From NCBI RefSeq assembly GCF_003992115.1, contig NZ_RQUX01000012.1:1-64000 (forward strand): a DNA stretch of 64,000 nt, read 5' to 3'. Each line of letters begins with the position of its first letter. The first letter of the stretch is position 1. Source of the DNA: Veillonella ratti. GTDB taxonomy: Bacteria > Bacillota > Negativicutes > Veillonellales > Veillonellaceae. This document shows, piece after piece, positions 15,205 to 24,678 of the stretch. The translations under genes were made by a program, and so were the position numbers. The notes under the pieces are model-generated. The model was not told the DNA's origin. It worked only from the letters and a program-made list of their open reading frames with translations, and ran no database searches.

Positions 15205-16950
15205 TTGAAGAAACGATTTTCCTGGCTGGCAGGGGCTTTGGCTGCTGCTGTTTTATGGGGAACATCGCAGGTAGAGGCAGCTACCATTTTATTTGTACCG
15301 CAGGATAACCGTCCGGTTAGCTTATCTTACACCGTTGACACGGCGGAAGGTGCCGGTTATACAGTGATTACGCCGCCGGATTATCTGATTTCAGGTAAAA
15401 ACTATCATGGTGAAGCGGATAAAATTTGGCAGTGGGTTGATGAAAACGCCGGCCGTGCCGATGTGATGGTGCTCAGCACGGATACGTTGGTGTATGGTGG
15501 TTTAGTTGATTCTCGTAAACACAGCTTATCCTTGAATACGTTGTTGAACCGCACGAAACAAATCGGAACTTTGCATGACAAATTCCCGAATGTGCCGATT
15601 TATGCGTTCGGCACGGTAATGCGTTCGCCTCGTGCCAGTGGGGGCGGGGTAGAGCCATCCTATTATGATGAATACGGCCCGACTATTTTCCAGATTGCCG
15701 CATTGCAGGATAAAATGGATGCCGGCAATTTGACACAAGAAGAACAGTCTTCATTGGTACAATTGACCGCTACGGTGCCGGTTGAATACTTACAAGACTG
15801 GTTTAATCGTCGTCAGAAGAATATGACGGTTAACCGTGCGCTTATTGATGAAACCCGCAAAGGAGTTTTCAAATATTTCGCCTTAGGTCATGACGATACG
15901 AGTACTTTATCGCAGTCGGCTTTGGAAAGTCGTTATTTGAAGTTATACAGCAAAGGTCTTAATATTGATCGTTACGGCAGCTTCCCGGGTGCCGATCAGC
16001 TTGGTTTGTTGCTTATTGCCCGCGCGCATGTAGACCGTAATAACTTGAAACCGTCCTTTGAAGTGATTTATCCGTTGGGCGGTGCCGGTGAAACAGTGCC
16101 TCATTACGAGGATCAGACCGTTGCCAAAACAATTGCGGAGCACGTGGAAGCCGTAGGTGGTACGCTGGCTACCAAAGGCAAACCGGACATTTTATTGGCC
16201 GTAAATACGCCACTTGGCAAAGTGACCGGCGAATCGGAAGCGTTTGAAAACTTCCCGATGATTTCTGCCAGCACGAATGCCTTTTTAGACAAAATTCAGA
16301 CCGCCATTGAACAGAACGTACCGGTAAGTATTGCCGATATTTCTTACTCTAACGGCGCTGACAATACATTCGTATATGGACTTTACAAACGGGATTTACT
16401 CTACAAAGTAGATGCGTACAATGGTTGGAATACGGCAAGTAATACCGTAGGTTACGCTATTGCTCAAGGCATTTTGGGTAAAGCTATGCCGACTCAGGCT
16501 CATCGCGATATGTTGACGCAGCAGTATTTGGATAACTGGGCTTACCAGGCTAATATCCGTAAAGATATTTATCGCATGCAGGATTCGATTCGCACCGATA
16601 ATGTGCGCTACACCGGTACTTTGAATGAAAAACTGGAAAGCTACATGGGTGAACGAGTTCAGGATTTTGCCGAAAAATATTTGAAGATTGATCCGCGTAC
16701 TGTTTCCGCACGATTCCCTTGGGGCCGTCTGTTTGAAACAGATATTACCGTGTATGATCAGCCGATAGCACCGTTGCAAAAAGAATTACGTTTACAACGT
16801 GAAGCGGAAGCGAAGGCTAAAGCGGAAGCCGAAGCAAGAGCCAAGGCCGAGGCGGAAGCCAAAGCTAAAGCGGCAGCCGCCGGCAATGGAGCCCCGGCAG
16901 CACCTGCTACGGGTGGCATGTCCACTCAAATTCCGGTAACGCAGGAATAA
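15205..16950 (+). CDS. DUF4127 family exported protein
   Basis: A 581-residue protein with a signal peptide (MKKRFSWLAGALAAAVLWG, cleavage near VEAA). The mature N-terminus has the DUF4127 pattern ILFVPQDNRPVS followed by STDTLVYGGLVDSR and FALGHDDTS, which suggest a metal- or ligand-binding alpha/beta fold. Residues from about 528 form a low-complexity Ala/Glu/Lys helix and then an Ala/Pro/Gly tail. TTG 15205 is preferred to GTG 15196, which overlaps the AAGGAG ribosome site. The protein is probably periplasmic or surface located. Function is unknown. Confidence 0.88.
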   Translation: MKKRFSWLAGALAAAVLWGTSQVEAATILFVPQDNRPVSLSYTVDTAEGAGYTVITPPDYLISGKNYHGEADKIWQWVDENAGRADVMVLSTDTLVYGGLVDSRKHSLSLNTLLNRTKQIGTLHDKFPNVPIYAFGTVMRSPRASGGGVEPSYYDEYGPTIFQIAALQDKMDAGNLTQEEQSSLVQLTATVPVEYLQDWFNRRQKNMTVNRALIDETRKGVFKYFALGHDDTSTLSQSALESRYLKLYSKGLNIDRYGSFPGADQLGLLLIARAHVDRNNLKPSFEVIYPLGGAGETVPHYEDQTVAKTIAEHVEAVGGTLATKGKPDILLAVNTPLGKVTGESEAFENFPMISASTNAFLDKIQTAIEQNVPVSIADISYSNGADNTFVYGLYKRDLLYKVDAYNGWNTASNTVGYAIAQGILGKAMPTQAHRDMLTQQYLDNWAYQANIRKDIYRMQDSIRTDNVRYTGTLNEKLESYMGERVQDFAEKYLKIDPRTVSARFPWGRLFETDITVYDQPIAPLQKELRLQREAEAKAKAEAEARAKAEAEAKAKAAAAGNGAPAAPATGGMSTQIPVTQE

Positions 16951-17046
16951 GTGAGGTAGCATCAAATCTTAGCGGCCAAGGGTTGCGATTCAGCCGTTAG
17001 GAATAGTGATGTAGCCGTAATTTACCAAAAGAAGTAACAGATATAT

Positions 17047-17082
17047 ACGGGACGGAGGGCTTAGTCCTTCGTCCCGTTTGTG
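17047..17082 (+). terminator. Intrinsic terminator between DUF4127 and acyltransferase genes
   Basis: ACGGGACG / CGTCCCGT stem with a GGAGGGCTTAGTCCTT inner hairpin and a short TTTG. Confidence 0.75.
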
Positions 17083-17101
17083 TTAGAGAGGAGATACTGT
17101 T

Positions 17102-18205
17102 TTGAAACAGGCCTTTTTACCTGAAATAACTTATATGCGCGGTCTCTGTATGCTTGGCGTTATCGGCATACACGTAGGCTCATTTGCCCTCGCCAATCCG
17201 CAAGCCAATGTACAGTTAATCGGTTTGTTGGAGATTTTATCGCGCTTTACCGTGCCGGCATTTTTCTTTTTGTCAGCCTTCGGTTTGTTTTATCACACGT
17301 CAAGCTTTGACGAGTTTTCCTACAAGGACTTTCTGTGGCGCCGTTCCCGAGTTGTCTTGTTCCCCTATATTGCTTGGTCTATTTTATATATTGCGTATGC
17401 CGGGGCGACAGTGGGCAACTTTGCAGGTTTAACACCGCGCTATTTATTGCCGGCCTTATTTTTTGGCAACGGCTATTACCACTTGTATTTCATGGTTATT
17501 TTGCTCTGGTTTTATCTTATGATGCCCCTTTGGCGGGCCATGGTGCGCGGTATTTTGCAAAAGCCCGTTCTTTGGTTGTCGCTCATCTTCGTGGTGCAAG
17601 TGGCGTTCAACTTTTGGTCGTCCTATTACAGCGGTCAAATTAAGTTTGCTAACCACTGGCTTCAATATGCGTACTCCATGAAGCTCAATTATTGGGTACT
17701 TCACTATATTTGGATCTTCCTCTTGGGCGCGGTGGTAGCGGAACGCTATGAAGCAACCTGTGAGTTATTGTGGCGCTATAAAGGGCTTTTGACAATCACT
17801 TTTGCTTTTTCGGTGGCTCTCATGATAGGCAGTTATTTTTACGTTCTCAATGAGCGTCATTATACCTTGTTGGAAGCAATTTACACGGTTCATCAATTGA
17901 GCCCTATGGGGATGCTCTATACCGGTGCCGCTACGCTGTTCTTCCTGTTCTTCTTCATTGCCACACCGATGAGCAGTGCCGCGAGGGCTATTTGGGAGCA
18001 GATTGGTGAGACGTCGTACGGGATTTACTTGATTCATCCGTTTATGCTCATCATCCTCTCGGCCGGTATGTTTGTGGCAAAATTGCAATATACGGCTTTG
18101 GTTGTTATCGGGATCTATATTTGTACTGTTTGCATGTCGTACATGGGGACTTTGCTTTTGAAAAAATTGCCGAAACCGGTGCGCCGAATTCTTCTGGGCC
18201 GCTAA
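17102..18205 (+). CDS. Membrane acyltransferase (acyltransferase_3 family)
   Basis: A 367-residue polytopic membrane protein of the OafA/WecH acyltransferase_3 family, which acylates surface sugars or other envelope components. The start motif ITYMRGLCMLGVIGIHVGS contains the expected Arg and His, a short basic loop WRRSRVVLFPYIAW follows, and the last third has the usual GETSYGIYLIHPF motif. About ten hydrophobic helices are visible. TTG 17102 is supported by GAGAGGAGA. Acceptor and donor are unknown. Confidence 0.86.
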   Translation: MKQAFLPEITYMRGLCMLGVIGIHVGSFALANPQANVQLIGLLEILSRFTVPAFFFLSAFGLFYHTSSFDEFSYKDFLWRRSRVVLFPYIAWSILYIAYAGATVGNFAGLTPRYLLPALFFGNGYYHLYFMVILLWFYLMMPLWRAMVRGILQKPVLWLSLIFVVQVAFNFWSSYYSGQIKFANHWLQYAYSMKLNYWVLHYIWIFLLGAVVAERYEATCELLWRYKGLLTITFAFSVALMIGSYFYVLNERHYTLLEAIYTVHQLSPMGMLYTGAATLFFLFFFIATPMSSAARAIWEQIGETSYGIYLIHPFMLIILSAGMFVAKLQYTALVVIGIYICTVCMSYMGTLLLKKLPKPVRRILLGR

Positions 18206-18414
18206 ATAATCTTTTTGATGGAGTACGCAGTTTTGGCTTGGCTGATAAACGATTTTGACTATACCGTAAATTGAATAGTTAATAAAATTATTTACCTTGT
18301 GGGCAAGTGTCCGTCGACTGTGCTATAATCGTTACATAAACAATATTTGATTTTTGTTGGATGTTCCCGATGTGTTAATTTCGGGGTGCCACATATGATA
18401 TGCGAGGTGTTCTT

Positions 18415-19269
18415 ATGAAAGAGTTAACCTATTTTAACGGTGAATTTGTAGAACCTGGTGCTAAATGCGTCAGCTTAGACGATCGCGGCTATTGCTTCGG
18501 CGACGGCGTGTATGAAGTAACACGTGTTTTTGACGGCCGTTGCTTTGCTTTTTCGTACCATCAGGACAGACTCTATCGCTCCATGCGCTTCATGGATATT
18601 CCGGTAAAAATGCGTCCGGAAGATTTGCAGGAACTGCATGAAATCATGATTGAACAGAGCGGTATTACGGACGGCTATATTTATCTGCAGATTACCCGTG
18701 GTGTGGAACCGCGTCATCATGCATATGATCGCTCCAAATTGGAACCGACCATGTACATGTATATTCGCCCAATCAAAGAAGATTTGAGTAAATTGGGGGA
18801 AGGTGTCAAAGCAATCAGTTTGCCTGACGAACGTTGGCTTAATGTGGATATTAAAACATTGAACCTCATTCCGAATATTTTGGCCCAGACTAAGGCTGAA
18901 AAGAAATTCGCTTATTCTGCCGTTTTATTCCGCGACGATATCTGTACGGAAGGGGCTACATCTAACGTATTTGCCGTTAAAGACGGTATTTGCTATACCC
19001 ATCCGGCCAATAACTTGATTTTAAAAGGTATTACGCGCCAGCTCGTAGTAACTCGCGTAGCTCCGACAGCCGGCGTTTCCGTCATTGAAAAAGAATTTGA
19101 CCGTGAATTTGTTGAAAATGCGGATGAACTCTTCTTCACCGATACAATTGGCGGTATTATTCCGATTACGACCTATGACCGCAAGCCGGTCGGCAATGGT
19201 GAAGTAGGTCCTGTAGCCGCCAAATTGCGTGCCGGTTATGAAAAATTATTGGCAGAAGGGTTGGCTTAA
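18415..19269 (+). CDS. dat: D-amino-acid transaminase
   Basis: A 284-residue class IV PLP aminotransferase closest in pattern to D-alanine aminotransferase, which interconverts D-Ala and D-Glu for peptidoglycan synthesis. Landmarks are YFNGEFVEP and RGYCFGDGVYEVTRVF at the start, QITRGVEPRHHAY, the PLP lysine region DIKTLNLIPNILAQ, and EGATSNVFAV. Length and motifs match the family. ATG 18415 follows GCGAGGTG. A branched-chain or aminodeoxychorismate-lyase-like specificity is the alternative, but the RGxxxRxH pattern supports D-amino acids. Confidence 0.86.
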   Translation: MKELTYFNGEFVEPGAKCVSLDDRGYCFGDGVYEVTRVFDGRCFAFSYHQDRLYRSMRFMDIPVKMRPEDLQELHEIMIEQSGITDGYIYLQITRGVEPRHHAYDRSKLEPTMYMYIRPIKEDLSKLGEGVKAISLPDERWLNVDIKTLNLIPNILAQTKAEKKFAYSAVLFRDDICTEGATSNVFAVKDGICYTHPANNLILKGITRQLVVTRVAPTAGVSVIEKEFDREFVENADELFFTDTIGGIIPITTYDRKPVGNGEVGPVAAKLRAGYEKLLAEGLA

Positions 19270-19276
19270 TTAACTT

Positions 19277-19789
19277 ATGAATACCCGAATCATTACGGGG
19301 ACGGGATTATTATTGGCGCTGGCTTTGCTTAGTCAAAGTCTGCGCCTTATTATTCCGTTGCCCAATATGGTAAGTATGTTTTTGATCGGCTCCTTAGTGG
19401 GGCTTTGTATGTTGGTGGCGGCCATGCGTTACGGCTTGGCAAGCGGTCTTGTTATTGCTTGGGCAACGCCGGTCATTGCGTTTATGCAGGCCATGTTGCC
19501 ATTTGCGCCTTTCGTGCCGCTCGTGGCGATAGGGAATACGGTATTTGTAATACTTGGTTATCTCCTTAAAAATCAGTCCGTATGGCTGCAAGCTCTTGTG
19601 TGCAGTGTGGCCAAATGCGTCGTTTTATATTGCAGTTTTGCCCTGTTATTTGTAGGCTTTGCCGTGCCGTATCCGATTGGACGGGCCGTTCTATTTATGA
19701 TGAGTTGGCCTCAGATTGTGACGGGAACGTTGGCTGTTGTAGGGGCACGGTTCCTTTTGAATCACAGCTCACTGGGAGGCAATAAATAA
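19277..19789 (+). CDS. Small integral membrane protein, ECF S-component-like
   Basis: A 170-residue very hydrophobic protein with five or six membrane helices, starting 8 bases after dat. The pattern (LALALLSQSLRLIIPLP, FLIGSLVGLCM, ALPFAPFVPLVAIGNTVFVI) resembles substrate-binding S components of energy-coupling-factor transporters. No ATPase or T component lies nearby. Family placement is tentative. Confidence 0.65.
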   Translation: MNTRIITGTGLLLALALLSQSLRLIIPLPNMVSMFLIGSLVGLCMLVAAMRYGLASGLVIAWATPVIAFMQAMLPFAPFVPLVAIGNTVFVILGYLLKNQSVWLQALVCSVAKCVVLYCSFALLFVGFAVPYPIGRAVLFMMSWPQIVTGTLAVVGARFLLNHSSLGGNK

Positions 19790-19862
19790 TCTTATAAATG
19801 GTTATATAAGAACTCTATAGGTAGCTATACAAAAGCCCTATAAGTAGTCTAGGAGTCTTCTA

Positions 19863-19891
19863 TTGACAGTCATTCGCTACAGTGTTATGAT
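19863..19891 (+). promoter_or_regulatory. Promoter of metNIQ leader
   Basis: TTGACA (19863-19868), 17-bp spacer, TATGAT (19886-19891), placed so that transcription starts just before the riboswitch. Confidence 0.82.
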
Positions 19892-19913
19892 TTTATCACG
19901 CTAAAAATACATA

Positions 19914-20017
19914 GGTTCATCAAGAGTTGACTGAGGGACTGGCCCTATGAAGTCGCGGCAACCATCCGGTAAGGAACGGTGCCAATTCCAACGAAGCTAG
20001 GCTTCGACAGATGAAGA
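19914..20017 (+). ncRNA. SAM-I (S-box) riboswitch
   Basis: The conserved S-box core is present: ATCAAGAG, GAGGGACTGGCCC, CGGCAACC and GGTGCCAATTCC. P1 pairs TTCATC (19916-19921) with GATGAA (20010-20015), and P4 is the CGAAGC/GCTTCG hairpin. The 3' strand of P1 (ATGAAGA) can also pair with TCTTCAT at 20027-20033, forming an antiterminator. With SAM bound, P1 and the terminator form and metNIQ is turned off. It is upstream of a methionine importer, the expected target. Confidence 0.95.
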
Positions 20018-20023
20018 AACTGT

Positions 20024-20053
20024 AACTCTTCATGTGTGTGAAGAGTTTTTTTT
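20024..20053 (+). terminator. Riboswitch-controlled terminator
   Basis: AACTCTTCA / TGAAGAGTT stem followed by eight T; expression platform of the SAM-I riboswitch. Confidence 0.93.
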
Positions 20054-20105
20054 ATTGTGTTAAATATATTTCAAATAGAGAGTTAGAGAAAAGGAGAGCG
20101 ATCAC

Positions 20106-21152
20106 ATGATTGAACTTACGCATATTAGCAAAGTTTATGACGGTCCGAATCGCGTAGAAGCGCTAAAAGACATTAGCCTATCCATTAAAGAAGGCGAAAT
20201 CTTCGGGGTTATCGGTCAAAGTGGGGCCGGTAAATCAACTTTGATTCGTTGTATTAATATGCTGGAACGACCTACATCCGGTTCTGTTGTAGTAGACGGT
20301 GTAGATCTTACGAAATTGAATGAAAAGGACCTCAGGGAACAGCGGAAAAACATCGGTATGATTTTCCAGCACTTCAATTTATTATCGTCCCGTACGGTGT
20401 ATGACAATGTAGCCTTCCCGCTGGAACTACAGGGAATGAGCAAAGCGGAAATCAAGGAACGCATTTTGCCGATTCTTGATATCGTTAAATTGGGCGACCG
20501 TTTAAACAACTACCCATCTCAGTTATCGGGCGGTCAGAAACAGCGTGTCGGCATTGCCCGCGCCTTGGCAAGTAATCCGAAAGTATTACTTTGTGACGAA
20601 GCCACATCTGCGTTGGATCCGCAGACAACCAAATCCATCTTGGAATTATTGAAAGATATTAATGAAAAATTAAAATTAACCATCGTCCTCATTACACATG
20701 AAATGCAGGTTATCAAAGAAATTTGCGACCGCGTTGCCGTTATTGAAGGTGGCGTTATTTTGGAAGAAGGTCGTGTAGTCGATGTATTTACAGGCCCTAA
20801 AGAAAAAACAACGAAGGAATTCGTAGGGGCTATTATCAGTCATAAATTACCGGAAGAAGCATGGCGCCATCTCAATGTACAGCCCGATTGGAAAGACGGC
20901 TTACATCCGATTATTCGTTTGAACTTCACCGGTGATGTGGTGGATGAGCCGGTTGTGGCAGGCGTGATTCGCCGTTTCGGCCTCAACGTAAGTATTCTCT
21001 TCGGCGGCGTCGATTACATTCAGGATACGAGTTTCGGTCATCTGATTATAGTGTTGGATGGCGATAGAACAAATGAAGAGCAGGCGATTCAATACTTGAA
21101 TGAATTGCCTATTGGAAGCGAGGTGATCGGCTATGTCGCAACAAATCATTAA
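20106..21152 (+). CDS. metN: Methionine ABC transporter ATP-binding protein
   Basis: A 348-residue ATPase energising D/L-methionine uptake. Walker A GQSGAGKST (about 38-46), Q-loop IFQHFNLL, signature LSGGQKQR and Walker B VLLCDEATSALD are intact. The C-terminal 80 residues form the NIL/ACT-like regulatory domain of MetN proteins (VGAIISH then VVAGVIRRFGLNVSILFGGV). It is first in a metN-metI-metQ operon controlled by a SAM riboswitch, which fixes the substrate as methionine. Confidence 0.97.
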   Translation: MIELTHISKVYDGPNRVEALKDISLSIKEGEIFGVIGQSGAGKSTLIRCINMLERPTSGSVVVDGVDLTKLNEKDLREQRKNIGMIFQHFNLLSSRTVYDNVAFPLELQGMSKAEIKERILPILDIVKLGDRLNNYPSQLSGGQKQRVGIARALASNPKVLLCDEATSALDPQTTKSILELLKDINEKLKLTIVLITHEMQVIKEICDRVAVIEGGVILEEGRVVDVFTGPKEKTTKEFVGAIISHKLPEEAWRHLNVQPDWKDGLHPIIRLNFTGDVVDEPVVAGVIRRFGLNVSILFGGVDYIQDTSFGHLIIVLDGDRTNEEQAIQYLNELPIGSEVIGYVATNH

Positions 21153-21786
21153 TTTGTTGATTCAAGGTTTAGGCGAAACCTTGCAAATGACAGTTATCTC
21201 TACCATTGTATCCATGATTGTAGGGATTCCGCTCGGTGTTATTTTGGTAATCACCGGCAAGGGCCATATTATGGAAAATAAAGCAGTGAATGCCACATTA
21301 GGTTCGGTTGTGAATGCACTCCGTTCCATTCCGTTTATTATTTTGATGGTAGCGATTATTCCGCTGACCCGTATTATTGCCGGTTCCTCCATCGGGACTA
21401 CGGCGGCTTGTGTACCGCTTACGATTGCGGCGATTCCGTTCTTGGCGCGTTTGGTAGAAACATCGATTCGCGAAATCAACAGCGGTGTTATTGAAGCGGC
21501 GCAGGCTATGGGTGCTTCACCAATGCAGATTATCCGCAAGGTGTTATTGCCGGAAGCATTGCCTACAATTATTGATAACATCACTGTTTTGGTAGTTAAC
21601 TTAATCAGCTATTCCGCTATGGCCGGTGCTATTGGGGGCGGCGGTCTCGGGGATATCGCGATTCGTTACGGTTATCAGCGTTTCCAGGGCGACGTAATGT
21701 TGGCTACTATCGTAATTTTGATTGTATTGGTTCAATTGATTCAGTCTTGCGGTGATTTCTTATCCCGCAAAGTGAATAAACGCTAA
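21133..21786 (+). CDS. metI: Methionine ABC transporter permease
   Basis: A 217-residue inner-membrane permease with five helices. The EAA loop EAAQAMGASPMQIIRKVLLPEALP, which contacts the ATPase, is clear, and GETLQMTVISTI at the start is typical of MetI. It overlaps the end of metN by 20 bases, so translation is coupled. Confidence 0.96.
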   Translation: MSQQIINLLIQGLGETLQMTVISTIVSMIVGIPLGVILVITGKGHIMENKAVNATLGSVVNALRSIPFIILMVAIIPLTRIIAGSSIGTTAACVPLTIAAIPFLARLVETSIREINSGVIEAAQAMGASPMQIIRKVLLPEALPTIIDNITVLVVNLISYSAMAGAIGGGGLGDIAIRYGYQRFQGDVMLATIVILIVLVQLIQSCGDFLSRKVNKR

Positions 21787-21888
21787 GCTTTTATATAAAG
21801 CGTTGGCGTGAATGAAATATTGGGCAGATAATTTTGCCGACAATTTGATTTGAAAAAGAGAGCAGAGAGAAAAGACTGGGGGAAACAT

Positions 21889-22704
21889 ATGAAAAAATTA
21901 GCATTCTTATTGGCAGCCATCGCAACGTTCGCCTTGGTATTGGTTGGTTGCGGCAATGACAGCAAAGACGGCGCCGCAGCGGGTAATCAGGAAATTTCCG
22001 TAGGTGTAACGGCCGGTCCGCACGCTCAGGTTATGGATTTTGTAGCCAAAGAGGCGGAGAAACAAGGCCTTAAAGTTAAAGTCGTAGAGTTTAATGATTA
22101 TATTCAGCCGGATGTGGCGCTTGAACAAAAAGAATTGAGTGCCAACTCCTATCAGCATCAGCCATTCCTTGACAACATGGTGCAGGAACGGGGCCTGAAA
22201 TTAGTGTCTATCGGCAAAACAATTCTTTTGCCAATGGGTCTTTACTCCAACCAGTATAAAGATTTGGCCACCGTACCAAACGGTGCTAGCGTAGCGATTC
22301 CAAACGATCCGACTAATGGCGGTCGTGCTCTATTGTTATTACAGCAAGCAGGACTCATTCAGTTGAAAGACGGCGGTTCGCCAAAATCTACGGTAGCGGA
22401 CATTACCTCCAATCCTAAGAACTTACAAATTAAAGAATTGGAAGCGGCTCAGATTGCCCGTTCACTTAACGATGTAGATATTGCTTTAGTTAATACAAAC
22501 TATGCTCTTAATGCAGGGTTAAATCCTTTGAAAGATGCGGTTGTAGTTGAAAGCAAAGATTCCCCGTATGCTAATGTATTTGTTGTCCGTCAAGGCGATG
22601 AAAATAACGAAACTATTAAAAAATTATTGGCTGTTTACCAGTCTGAGGCAACTAAGAAATTTGTAGAAGACACCTTCAAAGGTTCCATTATTCCGGCATT
22701 TTAG
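21889..22704 (+). CDS. metQ: Methionine-binding lipoprotein
   Basis: A 271-residue substrate-binding lipoprotein. The signal peptide MKKLAFLLAAIATFALVL ends in the lipobox LVGC. The mature part shows NlpA/MetQ family motifs: ISVGVTAGPHAQVM, KVVEFNDYIQPDVAL, NSYQHQPFLDNM and IPNDPTNGGRALLLL. ATG 21889 is preceded by GGGGGAAA; an upstream ATG in frame lacks the signal-peptide start. It is last in the operon. Confidence 0.95.
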   Translation: MKKLAFLLAAIATFALVLVGCGNDSKDGAAAGNQEISVGVTAGPHAQVMDFVAKEAEKQGLKVKVVEFNDYIQPDVALEQKELSANSYQHQPFLDNMVQERGLKLVSIGKTILLPMGLYSNQYKDLATVPNGASVAIPNDPTNGGRALLLLQQAGLIQLKDGGSPKSTVADITSNPKNLQIKELEAAQIARSLNDVDIALVNTNYALNAGLNPLKDAVVVESKDSPYANVFVVRQGDENNETIKKLLAVYQSEATKKFVEDTFKGSIIPAF

Positions 22705-22712
22705 TCGGGTTG

Positions 22713-22755
22713 AAAAAGACTTTTTCACTTTTTTGTGTGAAAGTCTTTTTCTTTT
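22713..22755 (+). terminator. Terminator of metNIQ
   Basis: AAAAAGACTTTTTCAC / GTGTGAAAGTCTTTTT stem followed by CTTTTG. Confidence 0.9.
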
Positions 22756-22807
22756 GCTTAAATATGTATATAATAAAATTATCTAATTAAGCAAAGGGAG
22801 GATTCTT

Positions 22808-23098
22808 ATGAGCGTCAATGAAAAACTACGTAATCCTTTAAATAATCAATTGTTTGAAGCTATCTTAGCTTTGAAAACAATCGACGAATGTTATGAGTTT
22901 TTTGAAGATATTTGTACGGTCAATGAATTGAAAGCGTTGGCACAGCGTTTGCAGGTAGCACGTATGCTGGAAGCCGGCGAAAGCTATGATAATATTGTGG
23001 AGACGACGGGTGCCAGTACGGCCACAATCAGTCGTGTAAAACGTTGCTTGGTCTATGGAGCTGATGGCTACAAAACTATTTTGGCACGTTTGAAATGA
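22808..23098 (+). CDS. YerC/YecD-family TrpR-related regulator
   Basis: A 96-residue protein homologous to the Trp repressor HTH family. The motifs LFEAILALKTIDECYEFFED, CTVNELKALAQRLQVARML and the recognition helix GASTATISRVKRCLVYG are diagnostic of YerC/YecD proteins. It probably binds DNA as an interlocked dimer; ligand and targets are unknown. It is followed 7 bases later by a TSUP exporter gene and may share its transcript. Ribosome site GGGAGGA. Confidence 0.92.
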   Translation: MSVNEKLRNPLNNQLFEAILALKTIDECYEFFEDICTVNELKALAQRLQVARMLEAGESYDNIVETTGASTATISRVKRCLVYGADGYKTILARLK

Positions 23099-23105
23099 GG
23101 CATAT

Positions 23106-23891
23106 ATGGATGTAAGTTTTATTGATCCGGCACTTTTGATGCCGTTGATGTTATTTTTCGCGGGGGCCTTAGCCGGCTTTGTGGACTCCATCGTAGGCGG
23201 TGGCGGTTTAATTTCCGTGCCGGCCATGTTGCTTACTAATTTACCTCCCAGTGTAGCTTTGGGGAGTAATAAATTATCCAGTGTATTCGGGGCGTTAACG
23301 GCGGCTATTGCGTACGCCCGTTCCGGCAAAGTGGAATGGCCTTTAGTAAAACGCCTAATGCCGATTACGTTTGTAGGCTCCCTCCTTGGGACTTGGCTGG
23401 TTATCAGCATTCCTCCTTTATATTTAAAACCGATTATTATCGTGCTCCTCGTCAGCGTTTTGATTTTTGTGTTGTTTAAAAAAGACTGGGGTACAGTGAC
23501 CACCTATGTGGGCGCATCGAAGCAAAAGTTGATTTTACTCGCCATCGGTGCGTTAGGTATCGGCTTTTATGACGGCTTTGTAGGCCCCGGCACAGGCACG
23601 TTTTTAATCTTTATGTTTATTTATGCCGGTTTCAACTTTTTATATTCGTCAGGCAATGCCAAGTTTTTGAACTTTACCAGTAATCTGGCGTCACTGATTC
23701 TGTTTATAAGTTTGGGTCATGTAGACTATGTGCTCGGCCTTTCGGCTGCGGCCGGACAGATTATAGGAGCTACGCTCGGGGCACGCTTGGCAATCAAAAA
23801 GGGTGTGGGCTTGGTGCGTTTTGTATTTATTGCCACCACCGTAAGTATGCTTTGTAAATTAACTTATGATTATATCGTTGCGCAATGGTGA
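23106..23891 (+). CDS. TSUP (TauE/SafE) family exporter
   Basis: A 261-residue membrane protein with about eight helices and two internal repeats. The repeat motif is seen as GALAGFVDSIVGGGGLISVPAML and GALGIGFYDGFVGPGTGTFLIF. Family members export sulfite, sulfoacetate or other organosulfur anions. Given the riboswitch-controlled methionine uptake and C-S lyase genes nearby, a sulfur compound is plausible but unproven. Confidence 0.88.
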   Translation: MDVSFIDPALLMPLMLFFAGALAGFVDSIVGGGGLISVPAMLLTNLPPSVALGSNKLSSVFGALTAAIAYARSGKVEWPLVKRLMPITFVGSLLGTWLVISIPPLYLKPIIIVLLVSVLIFVLFKKDWGTVTTYVGASKQKLILLAIGALGIGFYDGFVGPGTGTFLIFMFIYAGFNFLYSSGNAKFLNFTSNLASLILFISLGHVDYVLGLSAAAGQIIGATLGARLAIKKGVGLVRFVFIATTVSMLCKLTYDYIVAQW

Positions 23892-23910
23892 CAAAGGAAG
23901 GTGAGATACT

Positions 23911-24678
23911 ATGCCAATTAACAGTGAAAATCAGGTGGCTCTTATTAGTGGCGGTACTTCCGGGATTGGTTTTGCTACGGCGCAATTGCTTTTGAAAAAA
24001 GGTTGGAGTGTTGTGATTAACGGTCGCAATGAGCGAGCCGGCCAAGAGGCGGTCGTTAAATTGCGTCGCATTTCGTCTAAAGTACGCTTTGTACAAGGTG
24101 ATGTAAGTAAAGTCATGAATTGTCGGCGTATCGTTGATGAAACTTGTCGTTTGTTCGGCGATATCAGCGCGCTGGTGACAGCGGCCGGTTTTTATAAAGA
24201 AGAACTCATTGATGATGTGACGGAACAGGACTTCGATGAAATGATTGGAACCAATGTGAAGGGCACGGTCTTTTTATGTCAGGCTGCCGCGCCTTGTTTG
24301 CGTCGTACGAAGGGCAGTATCGTAACCGTATCCAGTGATGCGGGGATTCAGGGCAATGTGGCGTGTTCCGTATACGGCGCATCTAAAGGTGCCATTGTAA
24401 GCTTTACAAAATCGTTGGCCCTTGAAATGGCCGTCCATAAGGTGCGCGTAAACTGCGTGTGTCCCGGCGATGTAGATACTTCGCTCGTAGCTCGCCAGCT
24501 TGCGGAAAGCGATCAGACCTTTGAAGAAGCTATGGAAGAAATGGCCATGCACTATCCGTTGGGCCGTATTGCCAAACCGGAAGAAATCGGGGAAGTCATT
24601 GCTTTTTTACTCAGTGAAAAAGCATCCTTCGTAACCGGTGCCGCATGGACTATTGATGGCGGCTTAACAAGTTGGTGA
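23911..24678 (+). CDS. SDR-family oxidoreductase
   Basis: A 255-residue classical short-chain dehydrogenase/reductase. The cofactor motif ISGGTSGIGFATA (TGxxxGIG type), NGRNER, catalytic Ser in VTVSSDAG, catalytic YGASKGA and the C-terminal GAAWTIDGGLTSW are all present. It resembles 3-oxoacyl-ACP reductases and gluconate-type dehydrogenases; it is isolated from fatty-acid genes, so the substrate is open. Ribosome site AAGGAAGGTGAG. Confidence 0.9.
   Translation: MPINSENQVALISGGTSGIGFATAQLLLKKGWSVVINGRNERAGQEAVVKLRRISSKVRFVQGDVSKVMNCRRIVDETCRLFGDISALVTAAGFYKEELIDDVTEQDFDEMIGTNVKGTVFLCQAAAPCLRRTKGSIVTVSSDAGIQGNVACSVYGASKGAIVSFTKSLALEMAVHKVRVNCVCPGDVDTSLVARQLAESDQTFEEAMEEMAMHYPLGRIAKPEEIGEVIAFLLSEKASFVTGAAWTIDGGLTSW

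Noticed and set aside
23827-24116. Minus-strand ORFs over the TSUP/SDR junction
   Set aside because: They run antisense through two well-supported genes and lack start signals.
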